From Mytilus edulis (taxonomy: Eukaryota > Mollusca > Bivalvia > Mytilida > Mytilidae), in contig NC_092344.1 in NCBI RefSeq assembly GCF_963676685.1, positions 52,102,830-52,166,829 of the forward strand: a DNA stretch of 64,000 nt. Direction: 5' to 3'. Shown here piece by piece: positions 1 through 11,464 of the stretch. Below the pieces are notes generated by a model. That model was not told where the DNA came from and did not search any database. It was given only the letters and a program-made list of their open reading frames with translations. The translations under genes were made by a program, and so were the position numbers. The first letter of the stretch is position 1, and each line of letters starts with the position of its first letter.

Positions 1-977
1 AAATTTGACCTCTATTTTGTCATCAGTATCAACATTTTGAAATAATAATATTTGAAAAGCTTAGATTGAATGGTTCATGAGTAAATGCAACAACGTGAAT
101 GGAAACGCCATTTTACGATCTTTTCAGAACCATAACTCCTGAACAGTAAAAGTCAAAATCGTCATTATGGAATTTGACCTCTATTTTGTCATCAGTAACA
201 ACATATTAAAATTTCAAAAGTTTTGGTTGAATGGTTCATGAGAAAATGCACGGACACGACGGGAAACACCATTTTTCAATCTTTCAAGAACCATAACTCC
301 TGAACGGTAAAAGTCAAAATCGTCATTATTGAACTTGACCTCCATTTTGTCATCAGTAACAGCATATTAAAATTTCGCAAGCTTTGGTAGAACAGTTCAT
401 GCATAAATGCACGGACACGACTGGAAACTCCATTTTTCAATCTTTCAAGAACCATAACTCCTGAACGGTAAAAGTCAAAATCGTCATTATTGAACTTGAC
501 CTCCATTCTGTCATCAGTAAAAACATTTTAAATTTGGGAAGCTTTGGTAGAACAGTTCATGAGTAAATGCACGGACACGACTGAAAACTCCATTTTTCAA
601 TCTTTCAAGGACCATAACTCCTGAACGGTAAAAGTCAAAATCGCCATTATTTAACTTGACCTCTGTATAGTTGTCAGTAATAACATATTCAAATTTTAAA
701 AGCTTTGGTTGAACAGTTCATGAGTTAATGCACGGACAACATTTGATTGCTGCCTTTCAAGAACCATAACTCCTGAACGGTAAAAGTCAAAATCGCCATT
801 ATTGAACTTGACCTTCATATAGTTGTCAGTAATAACATATTAAAATTTTAAAAGCTTTGGTTGAACGGTTCATGAGTTAATGCACGGACAACATTTGATT
901 GCCGCCCGCCCGCCCGGCCGCCCGCCGTACATCCCCAAATCAATAACCGACATTTTTGTCACAAAAATCCGGTTAAA
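1..977 (-). repeat. Tandem-core dispersed repeat, family 1
   Basis: Five to six diverged direct repeats of about 150-162 bp. The phrase accataactcctgaac recurs near 129, 291, 451, 611 and 762. After the last unit comes a CG-rich run (cgcccgcccgcccgg, about 903-920) and a short unique end that includes ttttgtcacaaaaatccgg. A unique end next to a tandem core resembles the bivalve non-autonomous Helitron-like elements of the pearl/CvA type; that assignment is inference. Orientation is given with the unique end as the head. The left side runs off the window. Short open frames inside it are not coding. Confidence 0.8.
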
Positions 978-1715
978 AATTCAGAAAAACAACAATAACC
1001 TTTGTACTTCCTTAATTCAAACTTAGGGATACACTGTATTTTGACATCTTATGTGTATCAGATGTCTGTTTCTGAAGAAGAAAGAAATATTTTAAGGGCA
1101 TTTGTTTTGGCACATATTTAATATAAAAAGCAAGTGAATTCAGTCTGATTTAGGGCATTATTAAGATGAAGCTAATGCTAGAATAACAATTGTAATGAGT
1201 GTAAATCATCGATTCAAATGCACTTGCATGCTTCGTTAATCTTAGTAATTTCATGTACAATGAAATCAGATGTGGGACATAATCCCTTTAAATGTCCCCC
1301 TTCTTAAATGTGTGAAACAATCCCTTTGATGCAAAACTATTGAAATTATATGTCTGCAGTATATTTATACTTCCTCTAACAACCTTGATTTTTCTTGGGG
1401 GCGGGGTTGATACCATTGTTACCACTATATCAATGTTAAAAACCTCAGTGGTTTCAAAGTAGTGTGCTTACCCTGAGTCATGGAGGTTGTTGATTTAAAC
1501 CCCTGGCTAGGTCAAACGTTGAACATTTGCTTATTCTTTCTCAAGCACAGAATAAATGGGTCTGCAACTTGGGAAGTCTTCCTGCAAGCTGTTACCTTAA
1601 GAACTTGCAATCTTCCTCTATGACTACAATGGTTTGTAATTGTTAATGTATGATTTTACTTTCTTTTTGTGCCATGACAAGCTTTTCAATGTAGTTTTCT
1701 CTCTTTTTTTTCCAG
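978..1715. other. Intergenic, no gene seen
   Basis: AT-rich unique-looking sequence. I see no convincing gene, RNA or well-bounded repeat. A pyrimidine-rich stretch ending tttttttccag at 1705-1715 could be a splice acceptor for the candidate exon that follows. Confidence 0.6.
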
Positions 1716-1889
1716 CTAGAGCATGGACAAGAACCTATGCCAGTAGTTCAGACAAATAGGATAAATCTAAAAGAAAGAAAGACTAGAATTAAGTGCTACA
1801 TATGTGATAAAAACAGTGTCATCACTTACCATTGTCACTTTATATCTGTGGAAATATTTATAGCGATCATCAAGATTCCATTCACTTAA
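1716..1889 (+). CDS. Possible terminal exon with a Cys-x2-Cys motif
   Basis: After a strong polypyrimidine tract and CAG, one frame stays open for 57 codons to TAA at 1887-1889. The translation starts LEHGQEPMPVVQTNRI, continues with a basic stretch and then CYICDKNSVITYHC. The Cys-x2-Cys...His-Cys pattern after a basic stretch loosely recalls the C-terminal zinc-binding tail of piggyBac-type transposases, but the second half does not keep the expected cysteine spacing. No upstream exon was found. It could be a decayed transposase tail or chance. Confidence 0.25.
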   Translation, partial: LEHGQEPMPVVQTNRINLKERKTRIKCYICDKNSVITYHCHFISVEIFIAIIKIPFT

Positions 1890-3942
1890 GAATAAGAATG
1901 TGTGTATTTGTAGATATTTTAACAGTGGTGTAATTCCACATGTGTAATTCATTGCATTGCAGCCTTATTACATAAACATTTTAAATGAAGCAGATATAAT
2001 ATTTTTCACTTTTCCTAAAGCTGTCCTCCCAAGACCCATTTGTTTATGTAAGATAAATTTAAGTTTGTTGTTTACCCAACTTTGTGGAATTTTTACCCAA
2101 AGTTACAGTTTGGATTTCTGATGGTGATTTTTAGAGCCCTTTATTTGCTTCTTTCGAAATTGTGAGTAAGGTCATAAATATTAGACTATTGAACAATGCT
2201 ATGTGTTTTTTTGTCTACCAAATTGTAAATGCAGAACACAAAAAACTATTCACAAAGTGATGATCGAAGTCAGACCATGCATATATATTAATTTTGGTGG
2301 TAACCAAGTGTTTTTTTTTGGTTCTATTTGAACAATGTATTTAGCCATTACAACCAAAATAAGTTTTCGATTTGCCTGAACTGTTAGAACAAATTTAGTC
2401 TTTCTAATATCTGAATCACCTTAAGGTTTATATTGCCATCAGAAAATAGTTATTACTCTGGTACCAATCATTCATCTATAGTGGTAAGATGATTATTACG
2501 GAACAAAACTGCAATAAGCTCTGGTCATAGTATGGTATGGTTGTGTCCTCATTTTTGTCGTCTTGCTTGTTGTATTACGTCTGTAGACATTATGCTTTGA
2601 CAATAAATTTGCTTATAGTTGATCCTCTTGAGATATTGGTATGTTCTCCTTGTACAAAAGAGAGGCCCATTTGGTCTCTGGTGGAAAGATGATCCATTGG
2701 CAAACATACCATCTTCTTATTTTTATATTGATTATGATATTGCTTTTTTTTGGAGAATTGGGACCCTGCTATTCCTGAAAATGGTCAAAAAGGGTCTCAA
2801 AACAGTGTTTTCACTAGTTTGAATGTTGCATTCATTATTATTTTTCTTTTTTGATTTCTATACTGTATCTCTTGTCTAGGGAATGTCAACAGAATTATGG
2901 TTCCTTAGATATAAAAGTCACTAAAAGGGTCATGCCAAATCAAATGAATAAAGTGCCCTACCAATTTATTCAGTATCAGTTTAATCAATAGCAATTTATA
3001 CTTTGCACCACTCTATATGAAAACAACAGTATTCTTATTGTTTTGAATGACATGTCACAATGAATTTGAATATTTTCATATTCGTACCTCACATGTACTT
3101 TTACTTAATTTTAGATATACAATGTACTATATATAAAATTAGTTTCCTTGGCAAATAAACAAAAATAAAATCCATGATCATGGATCATATGTTTTTCCTG
3201 AATGACCAACTTTGTGTTTCTATTGAAAAGGCATTTACATCTGGAGAAAAAAAAGACAGTTCAGACATTTCAACATTATTCATAAAAATACTCATTTTAT
3301 TAACTTTGAACAATTTTATGATTATAAGGTAAAAAATCCAGTTCCATTGTCACTGGCTTTGTCAGTTGTATTTTTACCATCAGCTATACTTGTGAAATGA
3401 TCATTCTTTAGAATATATCCATGCCCATGTCAAGTAATTTAGTATAAAAAATATACCCATGTTCTAAAATCAAACTATTTCAATTCAATAATCAATGTTA
3501 ATTAAAAGTTGATTGAAATGTAAAAATTGTTTAAGATACAAATGAAAAGAAGATAAAGTTTGATATTAAATGGTCAAATACATTTAACCACTGAATTGAG
3601 ATCAATGCTACAGGTCAAGAATGTTTATTCAGATTAAATGAACTAACCATTCATAGACATTTGTTTTACCTTGCATTGTTGTAACACCATTCCAAAACCA
3701 CATAGATTGAGGCTTTGTTAAAGTTTGTTTTGCCTGTTTTGTCTACACCTTCTCATCTAGCCTAGACTTATCATAAGGGACTATTACTGATATATAAAAA
3801 CTGTTAGCAACAAAAATAATCAGTATTTTAGAATCTATAAAAGAAACCAATGTGACCCACACAATCAACCAATGACAAAAGAAGGGTAGTGTACTATCCA
3901 CTAGAAATTGTTGACTTAAAAAACTTGTTTAATTTATGCACT
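1890..3942. other. Intergenic, AT-rich
   Basis: No supported gene. Around 2640-2735 there is a degraded relative of the mussel dispersed repeat seen at 11696 and 63161, recognisable by the order of ggtctctggtggaaagatg and ttggcaaacataccatctt. The rest is unique-looking AT-rich DNA. Confidence 0.5.
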
Positions 3943-4530
3943 TCTGTCGCAGGAAACTCGATATAGGGAAAGTGATCTGGCGGCAGCGTTAGCTTACTTC
4001 TTAAAAGCCTTATATTTTAGAAGGTGGAAGACCTGGAACTTCATTCTTTCTATATAGATTTATCATTACTTATGTTATGAATCTCTGTCTGTCATATATG
4101 TCCATTGTCTTTGACCTCATTTACATTGTTCAGTGACAACTTCATAAAAAAGTTGAAAAAAATTGTAATGTTAATTTCTTTCTTATTATGAGTCGTAAGG
4201 AAACTATATTTAGTATGTTCATACCTTGCAAGGTCTTTATGTCCGTCACACAGCTTGACCTTGACCTTACTTCATGGATCAGTGAACAAGATTAGGTTTT
4301 GTGGTCATGTCAATATATCAAATTGAAATTCTATAAGCAATAGGTCTTCTATATTTGGTGTATGGAATGATGCTAAGGTGTACATGTCCAACTGGAAGAT
4401 GTCATCTGACTTAGGTCACATTTTCATGGTTCAGTGTACAAAGTTTTTAAGTTTGGTCTTTTTTTTTCTAAAATTATATGCAATAGGTCTACTTTATTTG
4501 GTGTATGGAAATATCTTATTAGTTTGTGAT
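3943..4530 (+). repeat. Tandem-core dispersed repeat, family 2 (copy a)
   Basis: Starts with the head aaactcgatatagggaaagt followed by ctggcggcagcgttagc, then diverged units containing gaccttgacctta / ttcatggttcagtg and atttggtgtatggaatgat. The same head and units occur at 59557-60745, and the units alone at 8637-8830 and 12095-12962. The head-plus-tandem-core architecture suggests a non-autonomous mobile element. Confidence 0.75.
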
Positions 4531-5165
4531 AAGGTTAATTAACCTAATTTATGTTGAAACAACTAGTGGTAGGTCAATAATATTTGATATGCAGTTGTAT
4601 TAGCATTGAAATAATTCATTTCAATGGAGATTATTTAGAAACCACCTCATCAGTCATGGTCATAATCTATTGACGTAGAAACTAGGTTAGTTTATATGCA
4701 TTAGTGTGTGATTAAGTTAGTTTACATGTATTAGTTTGTGAATAGGTCATTTAATGGAAAACCACTTGTGGATATTCAATGATATTTGGTATTCAGTTGT
4801 AATATCACTGGTGCTTCTCATTTCCATGGAGATTATTTGGCCCTGCCCCTCAGGCAATCATCTTTTAACCTTTTCCAATTTTACATGCATACGTTTGTTA
4901 TTAGGTATGTTTATTGTGAACCACCAGTGGATAGTCAATGATATTTGGTATGCAGTTGTAATATTATTGGTACATCTCATTTCCATGGAGATAATTTTGC
5001 CCCATCTTCTCATGGTCTATTGTCTTTGAAACTTAAGCTTTGTTTACATGTATTAGTTTGTGATTATGTTAGTTTATGCAGAACAGCTTATGGTAGGTCA
5101 ATAATATTTGGTTTTCAGTTTATTAGCATTGGTACATCTCATTTTCATTGAGATTGTTTGGCTCT
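4531..5165 (+). repeat. Tandem repeat of about 180 bp, another family
   Basis: Three or four diverged units marked by caatgatatttggtatgcag, catctcatttccatggagat and tacatgtattagtttgtga. The unit differs from family 2 and abuts it, so the two may be joined elements. Short open frames here (for example near 4754-5029) come from the repeat and are not genes. Confidence 0.7.
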
Positions 5166-5769
5166 GTAATTTCAGTCGTGTTTCATTTACTGATTGTTCT
5201 GCATTATTTCCATGCAGTTAAGTGTTGCTATTTTTATTTTACTTGCATTTTACTATCAAAATATTAAAAAGGTGTGACATATTATCTTTTTAAAAATGGA
5301 AAGTAAGGACACACCCTATTGATTTTATCATCTTCGATTGGATATTTCCGATTTTCTTTGCCAGAGCATGACCCGCATATTATCATTAGAGAACTCAAGT
5401 TCATCATTCCACCAAATGCATGTCTTCCTACTATTTAATTTTGATTCATTTTTTTCATTTTTAAAAATCCTAAGGTTGTTATTTTTTTTACTGTATTAAT
5501 AATATTAAACAATAGTATGTTTCCACACGGTCACCAGTTGAGTATTTCGACAATTCTTATATCTTCAGTGATTGTGTTTTTCAATATCAAAGATTTCACC
5601 ACGTTTTTTTCTGGGAATTAATAGGTAAATTATTCGGAATTTCCCGGCTCTTATGGTGTCTAGATACAAGAGGTTGCTTGTGATAAAATGGACCAATGTC
5701 AAAATAGTAAGGTATTTATCTGTTTAAGATGTATGATTTTCAATAAGTCAACTATCCTCCAAGGACCAG
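5166..5769. other. Intergenic, no feature
   Basis: AT-rich sequence without a recognised gene or repeat. It ends where the minus-strand LINE remnant becomes readable. Confidence 0.5.
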
Positions 5770-5937
5770 TTATTACTAACTTCTATGGACTTCAATACTT
5801 CTCAAGCAGGTATTGTGGAATGAAGCCAGTTTGTTGAAGTCAGTTTGTATAATTCTCCAACATTCTAAGCCATAAAGCAGTATAGATTTGACATTGCTGT
5901 TGTAGATTTTAAGTTTTGTGTTTCTGGCAAGGGATGA
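5770..5937 (-). pseudogene. LINE-A reverse transcriptase, 3' part (split)
   Basis: Read on the minus strand from about 5937, the frame gives SLARNTKLKIYNSNVKSILL followed by YGLECWR, which is the segment after the polymerase core in many non-LTR retrotransposon proteins. It decays into stops near 5780. It continues in frame from the minus-strand fragment at 8598-8011 if the plus-strand insertion between them and one copy of the GATGA duplication are ignored. It is a dead fragment of a 5'-truncated LINE. Confidence 0.75.
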
Positions 5938-5973
5938 TATTGACCAGTAAAAAACTTATCATCACATCCACAA

Positions 5974-6213
5974 ATGAATGAAATTAAAATATCAGAAAAG
6001 GGCGTCAACAAACTTCTTCATAACATTAATCCGAATAAAGCCACAGGCCCTGATGAACTATGTGGAAAGGTATTAAAGGAAGAGAAAAATCATCTTAGTC
6101 TCATCATCACACTCATCTTTCAAAAGTCAATTAACACTCATAAAATACCTACAGACTGGAAACATGCAAATGTCTGTCCTGCATTAAAAAAGGCGACAAA
6201 AACAATGCCATAA
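5974..6213 (+). pseudogene. LINE-B RT fragment with KATGPDE motif
   Basis: This open segment contains NPNKATGPDELCGKVLK and ends before PALKK, matching the N-terminal fingers region of non-LTR reverse transcriptases (PxKAxGPD). A frame change near 6190-6213 ends it. Between 6214 and 6476 the coding trace continues in shifting frames, with readable pieces such as FDKVPHKRLLYKLKYYGI at about 6409-6465. It is a decayed open frame, not a host gene. Confidence 0.8.
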
Positions 6214-6476
6214 ATAACAGGCCAATTTCACTAACATGTATACTTTGCAAAGTTATGGAGCATATCATAGCTAGTCAATTAATGGAACATCTAAAAAAAA
6301 CAATATTTTATATGATTTTCAACATGGTTTCCGACCAAAACGCTCTTGTGACACAATAACTATCTTTCATACAGGACCTTGCAAGAGACAACAAGGACTT
6401 TGCCAAAGCTTTTGACAAAGTCCCTCACAAAAGGTTACTTTACAAATTAAAATACTACGGCATAGACCATAATACC

Positions 6477-6976
6477 TTGGAATGGATTGGTGATTTTTTA
6501 CACCATCGTACACAAACAGTCATGCTAGATGGAGAACATTACAATCAGACAAAAATTGGGGTAACATCTGGAGTGCCACAGGGCACTGTCCTTGGTCCAA
6601 TCTTATTCCTCATTTACATAAATGATTTCCAAGAATATTTACAACACAGCACCTTAAGGTTATTTGCCGATGACAGCATCATCTATAGAAACATCAAAAA
6701 CATAGATGATGCATCCAAACTACAACAGGATTTAAATTCAGCGGCACAATGGGAAAAAGACTGGTTAATGTTATTTCACCCAGACAAATGTTCCATACTC
6801 AGAATTACACAAAAAAAGAAACCAGTCAACCATGACTACATCCTTCATGGTCACATTCTCCAAACTGAAACAGCTACAAAACGTTTAGGCATAACCATCC
6901 AATCTGATCTTAAATGGAATAAACACAAAAATAATATAACAGCTAATGCAAATCGACAACTTAATTTCCTAAGGGA
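6477..6976 (+). pseudogene. LINE-B RT palm with FADD catalytic motif
   Basis: The central polymerase domain reads without stops. GVPQGTVLGPILFLIYIND is followed by LRLFADDSIIYRN, where FADD is the catalytic metal-binding motif (YADD in most relatives). The thumb follows (WEKDWLMLFHPDKC, then KRLGITI) up to NRQLNFL, where the MITE interrupts the codon series. The frame downstream of 6976 belongs to the MITE and gives only low-complexity Lys-rich peptide. The copy is non-functional because of upstream frameshifts and the insertion. Confidence 0.85.
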
Positions 6977-7254
6977 GCTACCATTTGATTTTTATGGGGG
7001 GGCTAGGATGAAATTTGAAAAAAATAGGCAGGACAGGAGTTTTGAGTCAAAAAAAAGGCAGGATGAGACACTTTGCAAAAAAAAAAAGGCAGGATGACAA
7101 TTTAGGTAAAAAAGTCAGGATAAACTAATAAAAAAAAAGGCAGGACCGAATAGAATAAAAAATAAAAAGGCAGGACAGAGATTACAACTAAAAAAAAATG
7201 CAGGACAAAATTTTTCATCCTAGCCCCCCCCATAAAAATCAAATGGTAGCTCCC
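6977..7254. mobile_element. MITE with 3-bp TAA duplication inside LINE-B
   Basis: The terminal inverted repeats are about 38 bp: it begins gggagctaccatttgat and ends atcaaatggtagctccc, with ggggggctagg / cctagcccccc further in. It is flanked by TAA on both sides. Removing the element plus one TAA rejoins NFL to KRNLKVS of the RT frame, so the boundaries are firm. A 3-bp TWA-type duplication fits the PIF/Harbinger group. The interior has several degenerate A-rich/ggcaggac repeats and no coding capacity. Confidence 0.85.
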
Positions 7255-7770
7255 TAAAACGTAACCTTAAAGTTTCATCCAAACAAATTAAAGAAAGGGC
7301 ATACATGTCATTAGTAAGACCTAAACTTGAGTACAGCTCTTGCGTCTGGGACCCTCACAACAAAAACCAAATCAACCAAATTGAGATGGTCCAACGAAGA
7401 GCTGCTCGCTATATATACATGTAATAGATATCACAATACCAGCTCTATCTCAAATATGCTTGATCACCTACAATGGCCAACATTATAATTGAGACGTATA
7501 CAAACAAGACTAGTGGTACACTATAAGATTATACACCAACACATAGCAATCTACCCTAAAGATCTTCTTGTTAAATCAGACAGTAGAACAAGACATAAAC
7601 ATTCCAACCACTTTAAACAAATTCAAACAAATAAAGATTCTTACAAGTTCTCATTTTATCCACATACAATAGTACAATGGAACCTACTACCTTCATCAGC
7701 AATCCTTTGTACAACAGTCGACGGCTTCAAAGAGCAGATTTCTATATCTGCTCGTTCACAAATATTCTAG
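7255..7770 (+). pseudogene. LINE-B ORF C-terminus, frameshifted
   Basis: After the MITE the frame resumes with KRNLKVSSKQIKERAYMS and then RPKLEYSSCVWDPHNKNQ, a typical post-polymerase segment. Stops appear near 7420. The frame readable from 7489 to 7770 ends FKEQISISARSQIF and TAG, a plausible natural C-terminus. The 3' untranslated part runs to about 8005. Confidence 0.75.
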
Positions 7771-8010
7771 AAACTGCATAACATGTACATAGGTTTACCA
7801 AAAAATATACATAGGATAACAATCCACAAAAAAAATTATTAAATCACTGTTATATTTTACATCATTTTTCTATGCACCAATGCAATGTAACGTAATATTA
7901 CTGAAAATGTATTTCTTTTAAATTTTAAATAAGCCACGCATGCAACGGCGCGTTATAGTCAAAGTTGTGACTGAGTGCGGAAATATGAAGATAGATATAT
8001 AGATAGATGA

Positions 8011-8598
8011 CGATTTCCAGATTGGTCTGGGTTGACAGAAGGATGTTCTAGCTTTACTCAGTCTTGATTTGATGTCTTTGGTGGTCCCATTTTCACTGCT
8101 TATTACACTGCCTTGGTATGTAAAGTCTTCTATTTCCTCGATACTAAAGGATCCAATCTTTATTGGAATTTTATTTGATTGTTCGTTGATTGACATGACT
8201 TTTGTTTTCTCTATGTTTATTTTGAGGCCAAGTTTGTTTGGCATATCATTCAGTCTTGAAGTTTTCTTTTGCATTTGTGTTCTGTTACTGGATAGTAAGC
8301 AAATGTCATCTGCAAAGTCCAAATCTTCAAGAAAGGAGTTGAGTGTCCATCTTATCCCAGTGTTTCCATTTCCTAAGGTTGATCTCATACACCAGTCAAC
8401 AACTATAAAGAAGAGAAGAGGAGAGATTTCGCATCCTTGTCTGACGCCTGTATCCACTGAGAACCAATCATAAAGCTTTTCATTGTGTAATACACTACAT
8501 TCATACTTGTCGTAGAATATTTTTATCAGCTTGACTATTTTTTGAAAAGGGGGTTCTAGCGAAGCACTTATGCATACAGAGGAAATGTCCGAAAACAA
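8011..8598 (-). pseudogene. LINE-A reverse transcriptase, central part
   Basis: On the minus strand the frame contains WFSVDTGVRQGCEISPLLF, then LDFADDICLLSSNRTQM, with FADD as the catalytic motif, and later GLKINIEKTKVMSIN and IWKSS. This is the palm and thumb of a non-LTR reverse transcriptase of a different lineage from LINE-B (VRQGC rather than VPQGT). It is truncated at its 5' end near 8570-8598 and broken at 8010 by LINE-B. Codons beyond 8010 in this frame derive from the LINE-B tail. The opposite-strand frame at 8069-8473 is only its antisense. Confidence 0.85.
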
Positions 8599-8636
8599 AA
8601 TATCATTTTCTGCATAAAATGTTCCAAAAAATGTTC

Positions 8637-8830
8637 ATGGTTAAACCGTTATCAGCGATAGGTTGACTATATTTGGTGAATGAAATTATAGGTAGGCGTG
8701 CATGTCTCTTTGACAGGGTTCATCTGAACTTAACCTATACTTACATTGATAATGTTAATTTCACGTTATATCTTTTCTCTAAGACTTGTAACTTAAAATC
8801 AACCATGATCAGTAAAATCAGCATGCTCTC
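8637..8830 (+). repeat. Family 2 fragment (copy b)
   Basis: Short piece of the same unit as 3943-4530: ggttgactatatttggtgaa, then gtgcatgtctctttgacagg and a diverged aacttaacctatacttaca. Truncated at both ends. Confidence 0.5.
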
Positions 8831-9375
8831 TTGTTTGTTTTTCAAATGAGGAGATTTGATATTGATAATAACAAAAAGTTGAGTAATAAATAATCTTTAT
8901 TAACTTCATACAATCCAAAGTATTTAACTATATGAACTTTATAATCTGTTGTAGAAATTATGCCGTAAGCTGTAAAACATGTAAGCTCAATAATATGATA
9001 ATTATATTTAAAAACACAGATTATTAATTTCTGTATTATTTTGCTCTCTTGTGGAGAGTTGTCTCATTGGCAATCATACCACATCTTCTTTATTTTTATA
9101 TTCAATGACAAGTTGTTTTAAGTGTTGCCATTTGTGGTTTTGTTCAATTTTCTTGATTCTTATCTAGCTGCTAAGCTTGCTTAAATATGATGCTCGCCTG
9201 GTTTTAATAGACTACCTTTTCCCTTCATCTTTATCAGCCATATGTAGTATTTCGTATATTTTTGGACAAAGCTGACTTTAGTTGGATATTCCTTTTACTT
9301 TAGCATGTTAGGTAATTTTTGGATAAAAAGCTCTTCAGCTGAATATGTTTTAACTTTTTATACATCATTAGCATT
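8831..9375. other. Intergenic with a dispersed-repeat fragment
   Basis: No gene. At about 9047-9100 there is an antisense fragment of the mussel dispersed repeat (agttgtctcattggcaatca then taccacatcttctttatttt). The rest is AT-rich. Confidence 0.5.
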
Positions 9376-10895
9376 AAAATATTCGGCTTTGTGAGTTCCC
9401 GGTGAAAGTTAATACAATTAAAAAAATGAGCTTCGGACGCATGGAATTTATAAAGAGTTTTAAATTTTTAAACACTGCATGGATCGATATCACTGCTGGT
9501 GGACTATCAGTCCCTGAGGGTGTTATTAGCTCAGTACTAAATACTTCGGAGCTGAAATGATTACATCAAACCTTTTAAGTTCTCTCTTTATAATTTTAAA
9601 AATTCGTAAGGGTTCCGCGGAACCCAGTTTCTCGCGTACTTTTGCTGTTCATCGCAGGCTCAACAAAAACGAGGGAAAAATCAATAAAAATATTCCTCTT
9701 GATACTATCTTTTGATTGTAAGAAGCTTCTGTGCAAGTTTTGTAAAAATCCAGGATAGTTTATAAATCTAATAAATGTTTTAAAAACTGTAACTGCAGAC
9801 TATTTAAAATTTTTTGTCAACTGAAAGAAAAACTAAGTTCATTTAAAAGTACAGATAGACAGGTACAAAATTATAGCTTTTGATCATAAACAAACTTCTG
9901 TCAGAGTTTGGTACAAATCCAGATTAGTTTAAGAAAGTTATTATATGGTTATAAAAAGTATCATCTTATCGTCTACATAAGACTCATCAGTGACGCTCAT
10001 ATCAAAATAATTATAAAGCCAAACAAGTTCAAAGTTAAAGAGCATTAAGGATCCAAAATTCCAAAAAGTTGTGCCAAATACGGCTAAGGTAATTTATTCC
10101 TGGGACAAGAAAATCCTTAGTTTTTCGAAAAATCCAAAGTTTTGTAACAGGAAATTAATTAAAATGACCACATTATTGATATCCATGTCAACATCGAAGT
10201 GCTGACTACTAGACTGGTGATACCCTCGGGGAAACGTCCACCAGCAGTGGCATCAACCCAGTGGTGTATCATATCAAAATAATAATTACAATTTCAAAAA
10301 CTTTAACCACAGAGTGAATGTTATGTTTCTTGGCAGAAAAACTAAGTCCTTAAATACGTAAAAAATGGAATTTTATTTTACAAAATTTACTTCTGTATAC
10401 TATCTTATGATCATAAACAAGCTTCTGTCCAAGTTTGGTACAAATCCAGGATAGTTTAAGAAAGTTATTAAAATTTCACTTTAACCACAGAGTGAATATT
10501 TGTGGACGCCGTCGACGACGCCGACGGAATCTAGGATCGCTATGTCTCGCTGTTTCGACTAAAGTCGATGGCTCGACAAAAATGATGAAACTCAATCTAA
10601 TTAAAATTAAATCCTTGAAGTGCTCCTATTCTTGATATGTCACGCATCAAGGCGACATATCAGATCGGGAGCATTCAAGGATTTAATTTTAATTAGATAG
10701 TAAGAAATTGAGATTTCAACTGAATTTGACTATTACTTTGGGTCCTTTTTGGTCACATATCCCTGAACTATTTCGGTTCTCAATATATCCATGAATTCAA
10801 ATATTTAGCTTTGTGAGTTCTTGATGAAGGTAACTCCATAAAAGAACGTCGGACGCATGCAGCTTATAAAGTGTAGTTTTCATTTTGAGTTGTAT
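9376..10895 (+). repeat. Composite tandem-core repeat, family 5
   Basis: A phrase containing ctttgtgagttc...tcggacgcatg occurs near 9388-9440 and again near 10812-10860, so similar segments bound the region. Between them the unit with cttctgtccaagtttggtac then aaatccaggatagtttaaga recurs near 9722, 9890 and 10420, and two related phrases about a box or choice motif (ggtggactatcagtccctga at 9497; ggggaaacgtccaccagcag at 10230) lie in opposite orientation. A CG-rich patch (gccgtcgacgacgccgacgg, 10508-10527) precedes the hairpin at 10594-10700. Probably one or more non-autonomous elements. Confidence 0.6.
10594..10700. repeat. Inverted repeat, arms about 31 bp
   Basis: The left arm reads tctaattaaaattaaatcct and continues tgaagtgctcc. 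The right arm is its complement, ggagcattcaagga then tttaattttaattaga, separated by about 35 bp. It could mark the end of the neighbouring repeat element or be a transcribed stem-loop; the sequence alone does not decide. Confidence 0.7.
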
Positions 10896-11464
10896 ATTGG
10901 GTCAAATAGTGTTGGCCTAAGCTAAATAGATGCTGTTCCTGATACACACCATATAACCGGCTATCGGTTCGGCAGATACTGATCTGTTTCTCCAATTGCA
11001 ATTTAAACCATTGTTTTATGGGTAATGTATGTGTCTGTCTTTTAGACTTAGTTTCTTACCAATTAATTATTTGACCTCATTTATACACACCATTATGGCA
11101 TATCATGATTCGCGCTAATAGCTTGATTGACTCTAATTCGTGAGAGAATAAGTCAAAATACGACAGCGAGTGATTGTATAATTTTGGATATAAAATTTTA
11201 ATGAAGGCCATAATTGTATAATATCAGTCAGCTGTAAAAGACATTATATTGATCGTAGAATCAGGTTGTCGTGGCGTTATTAACACATAGGTTTAATATA
11301 GTCCCCTAGAGTACCATCTATCTAGTAAAGTTATTTCTAATGTATACTTATATACCGTATTCTAATGAATAAATTATGTAACTATACTAATACTTAAGGT
11401 TGAAACCACTCTTGGTAATTAAAAGGTGACGATTTTTAGTGTTGGTATTTTGTGAATAATGCCT
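10896..11464. other. Intergenic, no feature
   Basis: Unique-looking AT-rich sequence; I see no gene, RNA or bounded repeat. Confidence 0.45.

Larger units (their letters stand above)
5938..8005 (+). mobile_element. LINE-B, 5'-truncated non-LTR retrotransposon
   Basis: A plus-strand LINE of CR1/L2/Jockey-like type; the clade is inferred from the motif style. It begins just after GATGA (5933-5937) and ends with a short tetranucleotide-like tail (atagatatatagatagatga) before a second GATGA at 8006-8010, so GATGA is the probable target-site duplication. The reverse transcriptase frame is broken several times and a 278-bp MITE sits inside it at 6977-7254. The 5' half including the endonuclease is missing. 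It lies inside LINE-A, so it is the younger of the two. Confidence 0.85.

Noticed and set aside
276-506. Minus-strand 76-codon frame
   Set aside because: Contains the same peptide twice (FNNDDFDFYRS / LLLMTKW context) from the tandem core of family 1.
4754-5151. Two overlapping open frames
   Set aside because: Translate a 180-bp tandem repeat; the same peptide words recur.
8069-8473. Plus-strand open frame of 134 codons
   Set aside because: Antisense of the LINE-A reverse transcriptase.
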